Source: Bacillus sp. RO3
GTDB lineage: Bacteria; Bacillota; Bacilli; Bacillales; Bacillaceae_B
Direction: 5' to 3'
Assembly (NCBI RefSeq): GCF_012911895.1
Contig: NZ_JAAXCV010000028.1
Location: 186,001 to 250,000 of the forward strand
Length of the DNA: 64,000 nt
Positions within the stretch are counted from its first letter, which is position 1. The number at the start of each line of letters is the position of its first letter. A model generated the notes under the pieces. That model was not told where the DNA came from. It searched no databases and worked only from the letters and a program-made list of their open reading frames with translations. The position numbers were made by a program, and so were the translations under genes. Shown piece after piece: positions 27,892 to 36,070 of the stretch.

Positions 27892-29766
27892 TTGATATCC
27901 AATCAAAGAGGAAATGCCCTCCTGACCGTCATCATAACATCCCTTGTGATGATGACAATTGGAATGGCCATTATCAGTTCAACGATAGGAGGGGCAAAGA
28001 GGACGGAAGTCAGGGAGACTGATATTGATATTACATACGAAGGATTAAAAGCGGTTGAAGAGATATCATCTGCCCTGGTGGGACAACTGCAAAAGACAAA
28101 GCCACTGGAGATCGATTCCCTGACCCCCGTGAATATAAATTCAAAAATTGCCGGCTTCCTTCAGTCAGATATCTTACCCTCATATGAGTCCCAAGACAGC
28201 ATTAAATGCATCACAATCATCGATGTATCTGGTAAAAGCGCCGTCAATCTACTTGGCAATCAATGTTCCATCAACAATGCAACAGAATTCAGGACGTTTG
28301 ATTTAGACTACCTTGACACGAATCTTACAAGAGTTTACGAAATCCTTGTTCAGACTCAAAACCCGGCTTCCGAACAAGGAAAAATAGAAAAGACGATACG
28401 AAAACGGATTATTCTATCACCTATTCCCAGCTTCCTAAAATACGCTCTAGGTTCCCGGGAACAGCTTGAATTAAATGGGTCCCCTCATCTGGCCGGAAAT
28501 ATGTATGCTAAGTCATTAGCCATAAGCGGGGAAGCGCATTATCAGCTTACCACTAATTCGAATAAAAAAGTGGAAGCCCCTCTTCCTTCCATTATCGGGG
28601 ATATCTACACAAGCTACGATAAACAGACGTACGATCATATGAAGAGTCTAGTGAGAACAAACCGTTTTTATCCTTTTACACCTTCACCTGAGATAAAACA
28701 GGACAGCCAATTTGCGGATATTTCCTTCAATCAGACGTACGATCAGGAAGTCGGGAAGGTATTAGATTCTCTAAACCTTTCATTTCCAGGCGCCATCACT
28801 CAAAGCAACCTAAAAAATGCAATCAAGAGTACTTTTCTTTCAGGTAATATCCTCTCTCCACTGTTAGACAAGGGGATTTTAAACAGTACTGTCTTGGGTG
28901 ACATTCTGATCAGCGGGGATGTAACGGTCAAGAACTTAACAAACTCCGGAGTCAACCTGATTGTAGACGGAGACGTGACGATCATCGGCAATACTGTCAT
29001 GAATATAGGAAACATCATCTCAACAGGGGATGTGACGATTTCCAACCTTGACAAAGAAATGACCATTGAAAACATCGTTTCCTCCGGGAAGGTCGCCATA
29101 GAGGCTAATTCACCCGTTACAATAGCTGAAAATATCGTTAGTACAGACAGTATAGTATTTCAGTCACAGAATTCCACTTCCATCATCGAGGGGAATATCT
29201 TTTCAGGAAAGAATCTTACTATACAAGGGGATGCCAATGATCCCAGTGGAGAGAACGATGAGATCCTATTTGACTCTGTTATTTATGCCAAAGGAAAAAC
29301 GAGCATCTCCAACTTAAATATTACCGGTAAAAAGGACGGTTCCGATCAAAGCGGACAATTGATCCTGCTATCTAAAGGAGAACTTTTAGTCACAAGAATG
29401 AATGAGTTTACCTACTACGCTAACGAAAAGGAAGAAAGAGGGACTTCTTTGCTCCCTCAATCAAATGAAATCGTCAAGCCTTTACAAGCCTTCTTCTATA
29501 CTGATAGCGACGCGACATTATACGGAGTCGGATCCCTTTTTTATGTAAATGGAGGGGTTTTCTCAAAGGGGACCCTGACTGTTAACGCTGTCAGGGGAAA
29601 TGTGACGGATATGGATACGATTCAAAGCGATCTACTTTCGAAACAGGAAGAGCGATTATCTCGATTTATCGTGAACTATAATAAAGATGTGCTCCTATCG
29701 AAACTCGAGGCACTCCCAAAGGTGGAAGCACTTTCACTCATAAGCGATGAAATAATCGTTGAATAA
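27892..29766 (+). CDS. PilX-like pilus protein with beta-helix body
   Basis: A 624-residue protein starting with TTG after AAGGGGGAA. The N-terminus (NQRGNALLTVIITSLVMMTIGMAI) resembles PilX-type minor pilins: a Gly precedes a hydrophobic helix, but Glu at +5 is missing. Residues about 335-520 form repeated short strands (VTVKNL, LIVDGDVTIIG, GDVTISNL, GKVAIEAN), the pattern of a right-handed beta-helix or bactofilin-like stack. It ends the minor pilin operon. Such a large body could form the pilus tip or a surface adhesin; this is inference. Confidence 0.78.
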   Translation: MISNQRGNALLTVIITSLVMMTIGMAIISSTIGGAKRTEVRETDIDITYEGLKAVEEISSALVGQLQKTKPLEIDSLTPVNINSKIAGFLQSDILPSYESQDSIKCITIIDVSGKSAVNLLGNQCSINNATEFRTFDLDYLDTNLTRVYEILVQTQNPASEQGKIEKTIRKRIILSPIPSFLKYALGSREQLELNGSPHLAGNMYAKSLAISGEAHYQLTTNSNKKVEAPLPSIIGDIYTSYDKQTYDHMKSLVRTNRFYPFTPSPEIKQDSQFADISFNQTYDQEVGKVLDSLNLSFPGAITQSNLKNAIKSTFLSGNILSPLLDKGILNSTVLGDILISGDVTVKNLTNSGVNLIVDGDVTIIGNTVMNIGNIISTGDVTISNLDKEMTIENIVSSGKVAIEANSPVTIAENIVSTDSIVFQSQNSTSIIEGNIFSGKNLTIQGDANDPSGENDEILFDSVIYAKGKTSISNLNITGKKDGSDQSGQLILLSKGELLVTRMNEFTYYANEKEERGTSLLPQSNEIVKPLQAFFYTDSDATLYGVGSLFYVNGGVFSKGTLTVNAVRGNVTDMDTIQSDLLSKQEERLSRFIVNYNKDVLLSKLEALPKVEALSLISDEIIVE

Positions 29767-29771
29767 ATTAA

Positions 29772-29799
29772 AAGCGGGCTATGAATTCATAGTCCGCTT
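29772..29799. terminator. Bidirectional terminator between minor pilins and VWA gene
   Basis: AAGCGG / CCGCTT outer stem around the perfect palindrome CTATGAATTCATAG. T-rich sequence lies on both sides. It ends two convergent transcription units. Confidence 0.8.
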
Positions 29800-29806
29800 C
29801 TTTGTA

Positions 29807-32695
29807 TTACCATCTACCGTCTATACTTCCATTATCAGATCCAGGATCTTCCGTTTCTTCATTCTCCGATACAACCTCAATGACCGCACTTGCTTTAATA
29901 GCGGGGTTTTCATCGGATACGATCGTAATCGTCGTGATGCCGGTGTTCTTAGGTTCAACTTTCCATTCTCCATTTTCTTTGAGAATGTTCACTACTCCAT
30001 TCCCTGTATCCGTCGCACTCTTAATATCCTTATTTGTTGCATTAGTAGGGTTAAACACTACATTGGAGCGAATGTCCAGCTTCTCTCCCTCTAATAACAG
30101 GGTGTATTTGGATTTGGTGAAATCCATATTCTCAAGGCTGATGTACCTGGACTTGACGATGACCCGTATCAACTTTTTGTACTTACCATTTTTAGTTGCC
30201 ACTTCTACCAGATCTTCCCCAGGAGATAAGCCGGTTATTCTGTTCTCTTTATTGGAATTAATCTGGTTATACAAGGAGTTTATTATGCCATCGTCGCCTT
30301 TCAATACCCTGACGGTGTAATTGTTATTTGGCTTACCGAAAGGAAAGATATCAATGTCAAAAGACTTTGTCTCTCCAACATACAATTCAATCGATGAAGG
30401 AACACGTATCAAATCATCTCCTTCAATCCAAACGGTTTGACTGCTTACATAATCGTCCAATGCGAATCCGTCTTTTGCTATGACTTGAATTTTATTTTTT
30501 CCAAACATTTCAATCATCCGGATATCATCCAGTTCTAAGGAAGCCCAGTCAGTACTGACTTGATCTTCGTTTAGATGTCGGTATTGATAGGTAACCCCGC
30601 TGCCGGGTATGCCTTCTGACAAGAAGAATTCCGCTTCATTTCCTATTGTAGCTTCATCTTTAAGGACTTCATTGGAAATGGAATCCCTAATCTCAAGTGT
30701 CGGTACAAATGTTAGGACAGATGTTGAATCATCTTTGTATCGAATATCGAGTTGTGTAGATCGGATCATCAAAGATTTAACAGCTATATTTGGAAACTTG
30801 TTGGAAGCGTCTGCTTCAAGGATTGCTGTTACGCTTTCGGATTGTCCCAAGATCCTTACTTTCTTGATCGTTCCATTTGCATATCCATCATAAGCAAACT
30901 CTTTTACATTCTGGAAGTGACGGGTTCTTACTTTCGCACTGATTTCTTTACGGCTTGGATTAAGATTACTGTTGTTTTTTTGATTATACCTTGAATCAAC
31001 ATAATACACTTTAGCCTGTGGCATCTTTACATTATTGACAGCCCATACAGCATTGAGCGACACGGGAACGGATAAGCTAGGTTGACTAAATATCCCTTTA
31101 TCGAAGCTCACATCCTTCCCTGCATGGATGATGGCCGTGCGCTGGCCATTGTTGGTTTCTATAGTCACATTGGCATTCTCACGGACACTGATCCCTTCAG
31201 GTAAAGGCTGGTGAATGATGATATCCTTTATCGTACCCTTGGCACCGGGATTGACCAGCCCGCCAAAATTCAACTCATAAACCCCTGTGAACGAACTCGT
31301 CTCTCTTCCGGTTTCAATGATCAGATTGAAGAGATCCTGATTGATCTTGTTTATCTCAAACATTCCTGTAACAGAAGCAGGTGCATCATCCTTGACTTCA
31401 ATCGTTACGGATTTTTCGCCGGTAAATTTCCATGCCGGTTCATCTGCTGTTTTGTACTTAATCTTCATATCCTTGAACAAATAGGTTCCCTTACTGGAAA
31501 ATTCTACAGGCAAGGATACAGTGATAGGGGAGGGAGTACCTTGACCAACCTCATACACACTGGAGAATGGGATGGAGACTGTACGATTGACCACGTTATA
31601 GTGATTATGGTCTACGGTTACATTTTCAGGAAGCTGAACGACAATCTCACCATCCAACTTGACTGAGTTTAATTTGTTGGCTAATTTCTCAAAGGCATCG
31701 GATACACTGCCCTCGCTTGCCTTAATGAAGCTTCCGGAAGTTTGCTGTGCCAGAAGCTCCAGGTATTGATCATCCAGATCTCCTTCACCGTAACCCAATG
31801 TGTGCATCGTGATGCGATTGTTGTATATTTCCTTAGACACTTCAAGTCCCTTCTGCTTGATGAGGGCCTGCATTTGTTTGCTGTTGCTCTCCAGATCAGC
31901 AGGATTATACCATTTGGTTGTGAAGGAGGTGCCGTTCATTGTAAATGAAGGGATGAATACTGATTTTAATTTACTGTCATCACGCAGATAGACTTTGTGC
32001 AGCCAGCTGTTTGTGTTTTGGCTGTACCTGTTTTGAAAGTCGTACACCACTTCCTGACTATCTTCCACTACCTTCGTTTCGCTACAGAATACAAACCAGT
32101 ATTTTGTGCATACTTCTTTTTTCACCTTTTCCACAGCACTCGCAATCATCGGCTGCCCATCGGTTAGAAAAACGATATATTTTTCATTTTTGGAATCTTT
32201 CAGCATGTTATTTGCAGCACGCAACGGATCTGTGTAATTCGTGCCTCCATTAGCAGTTGTATGTAACATAGAAGTTTTTATGGCATCGAGGTTATTACTT
32301 AATGGAAGAATCGTTTCGATTTCAGAAGAAAAGGTAATGAGAGAAAAACGGTCATTTGGCCTTTTATTTTTTTCAAAAAACTGGACAGCATTCGTTAGAC
32401 CATTCTTAGCATTCTGCATTTTGTTATTCGTACTGTTCATGGATCCAGACTTGTCAAAAACAAATACCACATCAATGGGAGGACGTTCGGCTTCCTTGAC
32501 TTCCCCCTTTGGAATAATGTTAAAATCTATTGACGCTTTGGCGTTGGCATCAACGGGTTTAACGATTACATCCTGTGACGGGGATACATTAAAGTCCACT
32601 TTCAAGTGATCACCAGTGGCAAATGCAACGGTTGAATGTAGGATTATTGCTAAAAACAGGAATGATAAAAATGGTACTTTTACTAATTTCCTCAT
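29807..32695 (-). CDS. Secreted VWA-domain protein, candidate pilus adhesin
   Basis: A 962-residue protein with an N-terminal signal peptide (VPFLSFLFLAIILHSTVAFA). The VWA domain holds a complete MIDAS: DKSGS near 81, Thr in GGTNYTDP and Asp in FLTDGQPM. Two cysteines sit in an insertion after it (EVCTKYWFVFC). Middle and C-terminal parts look like beta-sandwich repeats, and the last domain (about 840-930, reads LDIRSNVVFNPTNATNKDI) is BIG2-like. There is no LPXTG or C-terminal membrane segment. I chose the ATG after GAGGGG. Convergence with minor pilin genes suggests a tip adhesin, as VWA proteins are in other T4P systems. Confidence 0.82.
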   Translation of the reverse strand: MRKLVKVPFLSFLFLAIILHSTVAFATGDHLKVDFNVSPSQDVIVKPVDANAKASIDFNIIPKGEVKEAERPPIDVVFVFDKSGSMNSTNNKMQNAKNGLTNAVQFFEKNKRPNDRFSLITFSSEIETILPLSNNLDAIKTSMLHTTANGGTNYTDPLRAANNMLKDSKNEKYIVFLTDGQPMIASAVEKVKKEVCTKYWFVFCSETKVVEDSQEVVYDFQNRYSQNTNSWLHKVYLRDDSKLKSVFIPSFTMNGTSFTTKWYNPADLESNSKQMQALIKQKGLEVSKEIYNNRITMHTLGYGEGDLDDQYLELLAQQTSGSFIKASEGSVSDAFEKLANKLNSVKLDGEIVVQLPENVTVDHNHYNVVNRTVSIPFSSVYEVGQGTPSPITVSLPVEFSSKGTYLFKDMKIKYKTADEPAWKFTGEKSVTIEVKDDAPASVTGMFEINKINQDLFNLIIETGRETSSFTGVYELNFGGLVNPGAKGTIKDIIIHQPLPEGISVRENANVTIETNNGQRTAIIHAGKDVSFDKGIFSQPSLSVPVSLNAVWAVNNVKMPQAKVYYVDSRYNQKNNSNLNPSRKEISAKVRTRHFQNVKEFAYDGYANGTIKKVRILGQSESVTAILEADASNKFPNIAVKSLMIRSTQLDIRYKDDSTSVLTFVPTLEIRDSISNEVLKDEATIGNEAEFFLSEGIPGSGVTYQYRHLNEDQVSTDWASLELDDIRMIEMFGKNKIQVIAKDGFALDDYVSSQTVWIEGDDLIRVPSSIELYVGETKSFDIDIFPFGKPNNNYTVRVLKGDDGIINSLYNQINSNKENRITGLSPGEDLVEVATKNGKYKKLIRVIVKSRYISLENMDFTKSKYTLLLEGEKLDIRSNVVFNPTNATNKDIKSATDTGNGVVNILKENGEWKVEPKNTGITTITIVSDENPAIKASAVIEVVSENEETEDPGSDNGSIDGRW

Positions 32696-32778
32696 AATAC
32701 CCCTCATTTGCTAAACCTTTGATATTTTTATTATATCAATCTTAAATCTATTATAATAGGACTTAATACTCAAAAAAT

Positions 32779-32816
32779 GAAAAAAATGTCTAATTTGGAA
32801 AATAGACATTTTTTTC
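32779..32816 (-). terminator. Terminator after the diguanylate cyclase gene
   Basis: A 14-bp stem (GAAAAAAATGTCTA / TAGACATTTTTTTC) with a 10-base loop, followed by ATTTTTTG on the minus strand. It overlaps the stop codon region. Confidence 0.85.
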
Positions 32817-34527
32817 ATTTCATATACTGGGCCACTCGATTTCGGCCCGCCTGCTTCGCCCCCGTATAGAGTGCACGGTCTGCATGGCGGATTAGGGCAA
32901 GGGGTTCATCGGCATCTTCAGGTGCCGTTGCCACCCCGATGCTTGCGGTAATCCTGACCATCATTTGTTTATTGGATTCATCCAGACTGTCATGGAGAGT
33001 GAAAGGTTCATGAGCAATCGCCACCCGGACCTGTTCAGCCAGTCTGAGGGCTTCGTCCCGTTTCATTTCAGGCAGGAGGATAATAAACTCTTCCCCTCCA
33101 TATCTCGCAACCGTGCCCTTTGTATCAATCAAAGAGCAGAGGCGGTCGGCGAGTTCAATCAGTATTTCGTTCCCGCTCTGGTGACCATAGTTATCGTTGA
33201 TCACCTTGAAGTGATCCAGGTCCAGCATGATGAGGGACAGATTTCTTCGCTTCCCGATAACGAGATGATTGAATTCCAATGCCAGGAGATCCTCGAAATA
33301 ACGGTAATTGTACAGTCCTGTAAGAGCGCAACGTTCACTATTTTTCTTCGTCCGCTCGTGATGTCTTGCATTTGCAATGGCCACTCCCAAATAAGAGCAT
33401 AAAATATCAACAATCATCAATTGATATTTTTCATAGGCTTTCTTTTTGGAAGAGGCTAGAAGCAAGATCCCCCTCACTTTCTGACTTCTGACGATCGGTA
33501 CACATAATATACTTTCAACCCCTTCAGGCATATAGCCTTCAGCTATGCCGGTCCACTCAGACCTGGAAGTATAAAGGACGGACTTACCCGTTTCCCATAC
33601 AATTCCGCTGATTCCCTGGTTTTTTTTGAGTGGACGAAGGTTATTGGATTTCATTACCCCATTCTCGACCCGTCTTAATAGAACCAGCCCTTCTTCCTGG
33701 CAATCAAGGATATAGGCATACTCCACGGGCAGTGTTTCGATGATTTTCTCGATGAAGATATCAAGCACTTCATTCACCTTGAGGCTCTCCGTTAATTGGT
33801 GACCGATTTCCCCTGCTTTCTGAAGGTATTCATTGATTTTTTCCGAAGAATTATAGAGCTTCAATATGATGGATAAACTCACAAAAGGGATCCCGATCAA
33901 TAATGAAGCGAATGCCCCCAGTTCAAAGGTTAGATAATAGAGGGACAACGCAAGTGGGAACATGATCATGTTGGCGGTAAAATCCCAAACGAAATCCTTA
34001 CTGTAAAAGCGGACATCATTTCTCACCACATAGTGCTGGTACATCAACAGAAGAATCTGATTGATCATAATGGAAACGATTTGATAGCTCAAGATCGGGA
34101 AGAATAACTGATGAATGTCCCGCATCCCGATCTCTCCGCCGAAAAGGAAGTAAATCTGCCCGCTCGTGAAAGAAACAATAAAAAACATCACTGAATTCAG
34201 TGGAAGTCTATGCCAGTCGCTCTTTGTCAATCTGACCCTGATGAGTAAAGGAATGATGGAGAACTGCATCAGGACGATTTCGACAAATAATCCATACTTT
34301 AAAAAACCCACCAGTGTCACCCACTGAATAAAGAAAATGGTGGCACCATTGATCACAATGGGCATGAGGGGGATAAAAGTAGCAAAAGCAACCAGAGTAA
34401 AAAACTCCAGTTCTTCACCTGCAATATTTTCAGGAGGATAGAATTGATATGTGAAATATAAACCAGCAGGTACGATTACCAGCCATGCCAGCAATAAGTA
34501 CAGCTTCTTTTTTACTGATAATGTCAT
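32815..34527 (-). CDS. Membrane GAF-GGDEF diguanylate cyclase
   Basis: A 570-residue enzyme making c-di-GMP from GTP. Six or so N-terminal membrane segments (about 5-200) precede a GAF domain (about 230-380, reads ILDCQEEGLVLLRRV) and a GGDEF domain with YGGEEF near 472, plus the DLDHFKVIND metal and substrate segment. The inhibitory I-site RxxD, five residues before the signature, is absent (DTKG there). I chose the ATG reading MTLSVKKKL, after GGGGGA. It lies beside the pilus locus, whose PilB has an MshEN domain. Confidence 0.92.
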   Translation of the reverse strand: MTLSVKKKLYLLLAWLVIVPAGLYFTYQFYPPENIAGEELEFFTLVAFATFIPLMPIVINGATIFFIQWVTLVGFLKYGLFVEIVLMQFSIIPLLIRVRLTKSDWHRLPLNSVMFFIVSFTSGQIYFLFGGEIGMRDIHQLFFPILSYQIVSIMINQILLLMYQHYVVRNDVRFYSKDFVWDFTANMIMFPLALSLYYLTFELGAFASLLIGIPFVSLSIILKLYNSSEKINEYLQKAGEIGHQLTESLKVNEVLDIFIEKIIETLPVEYAYILDCQEEGLVLLRRVENGVMKSNNLRPLKKNQGISGIVWETGKSVLYTSRSEWTGIAEGYMPEGVESILCVPIVRSQKVRGILLLASSKKKAYEKYQLMIVDILCSYLGVAIANARHHERTKKNSERCALTGLYNYRYFEDLLALEFNHLVIGKRRNLSLIMLDLDHFKVINDNYGHQSGNEILIELADRLCSLIDTKGTVARYGGEEFIILLPEMKRDEALRLAEQVRVAIAHEPFTLHDSLDESNKQMMVRITASIGVATAPEDADEPLALIRHADRALYTGAKQAGRNRVAQYMK

Positions 34528-34637
34528 ATCTATCCCCCATAGTTTTCCGTTCATTTCATCGTTTAAAATTGAATGAATCTACTAGTTAAATAGTCACAAG
34601 TTTAAGAATATTTTATCAAAGCAGTATGGTAAAGTCA

Positions 34638-35951
34638 CTAATTTTTTCTATAATTTTCTAAATACTTGAGAAGGTAAGGTTTCACTTCAGATAAAAAATA
34701 AAGCGATCCTGTAATGAGCAGCACCTCATTTTTCCCCATATCCTGGATCTTCTGATGAATAAACGCTTTCCATTCAGGGATTCTTGCTTTATTGGGGTGG
34801 CTGGATAATTGATAAAGTTCCTCCACTGCAGCCACTCTAGGAAAAGTAAAGGAGGTAAATCCAATGAAATCGACGGCTTCTTCGAAAGGGGAAATCATCG
34901 GCTTCAAGTCTTTATCTTTTAAGGCTGAAAACAGAACGGTCACCTTCTTCCCCATAAAACGATCCCGTATCGTTTTCACCAGGGCTTCCACACCTTCAGG
35001 ATTATGCGCCCCATCTATATAGATTTCCGGTTCGTCGGAGAGGGCTTCCATCCTTCCCGGCCAAACTGCTTTCTTCAATCCGTTTTTCACATGCGCTTCA
35101 CTTGTTCTTAGCCCGTTCCTGTCTTGAAGCAGTTCCATCACTTTTATGGCGATGGCCGCATTATTGATCTGGTGGATGCCGATCATGGAAAGCTCGTAAG
35201 AACCGTTCAAGAGAGTAGAATGATACGAAAACGATTCTCCCTTTTCAAGGATTGCAAGGCGCTCCGCCGTAAAATCTTTTCCCAGTTCAAACAGGTCACA
35301 CCCCAGTTCCTCCGCTCTTTCCTGTATCACTTCTGCCGCTTCTGTTTGATGGACGCCTGAGACGACCGGGACAGAGGTCTTGATAATCCCCGCTTTCTCA
35401 TACGCTATATCCTCAAGACTATTCCCCAGAAATTTCATGTGATCCAATCCGATACTTGTAATGACTGAAACCATCGGGATGATGACATTCGTTGAGTCAA
35501 GTCTTCCACCCAGCCCTACTTCATAAAGAACAAGATCGGCCGGTTTCATTTCAGCAAAATAAAAAAAGCTCATTGCGGTTATGACCTCAAATTCGGAGGG
35601 GGGGCCCCACTCAGTATGCTCCATCTGTTCCGCGACGGGCTTTATTTTTTCCACAAGAGCCGTTAAATCCTCATCAGCTACAGGTTCTCCATTAAAGCTG
35701 ATTCTTTCATTAAAACGCTCAAAGTATGGGGAAGTAAAGGTCCCTACACGATAACCGGAATCCTGTAATATATTTCGCAAATACGTCACAGTGGATCCTT
35801 TTCCGTTGGTACCCCCAATATGAACGGTCTTAAGCTTTTCATGGGGGTTTCCGAGTTCATTCAACAAGTATTGCATCCTCTCAAGTCCCGGCTTTATTCC
35901 CAGCCTGAGCCTTGAATGGATCCAATCGACTGCTTTTTCATAGGTCAACAC
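34638..35951 (-). CDS. folC: Folylpolyglutamate / dihydrofolate synthase
   Basis: Adds glutamates to folates. The Mur-ligase fold shows the ATP loop VHIGGTNGKGSTVTYLRNIL near residue 44 and ITSIGLDHMKFLGNSLEDIA around 165. At 437 residues it is full length. The start is GTG, 9 bases after GGAGGGAA. It stands downstream of valS after a terminator, in the order known from B. subtilis. Confidence 0.96.
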   Translation of the reverse strand: MLTYEKAVDWIHSRLRLGIKPGLERMQYLLNELGNPHEKLKTVHIGGTNGKGSTVTYLRNILQDSGYRVGTFTSPYFERFNERISFNGEPVADEDLTALVEKIKPVAEQMEHTEWGPPSEFEVITAMSFFYFAEMKPADLVLYEVGLGGRLDSTNVIIPMVSVITSIGLDHMKFLGNSLEDIAYEKAGIIKTSVPVVSGVHQTEAAEVIQERAEELGCDLFELGKDFTAERLAILEKGESFSYHSTLLNGSYELSMIGIHQINNAAIAIKVMELLQDRNGLRTSEAHVKNGLKKAVWPGRMEALSDEPEIYIDGAHNPEGVEALVKTIRDRFMGKKVTVLFSALKDKDLKPMISPFEEAVDFIGFTSFTFPRVAAVEELYQLSSHPNKARIPEWKAFIHQKIQDMGKNEVLLITGSLYFLSEVKPYLLKYLENYRKN

Positions 35952-35976
35952 AACTCATTCCCTCCTCTTCATAAAA

Positions 35977-36050
35977 AAGAGGGCCCCGCATCGGGACCGA
36001 TTGTGGTAGAGAATCATCCATTACAATCAGACTCGATTTAAAGCCCTCTT
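35977..36050 (-). terminator. Terminator between valS and folC
   Basis: Outer stem AAGAGGGC / GCCCTCTT enclosing an inner GATTGT / ACAATC stem and a GC-rich hairpin. TTTTTTATG follows on the minus strand. Confidence 0.75.
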
Positions 36051-36070
36051 CTTCTCTTCTATTTACAAGA

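Noticed and set aside
29802-30320. 172-residue plus-strand frame
   Set aside because: Antisense to the 3' part of the VWA gene, low-complexity reading, no ribosome site.
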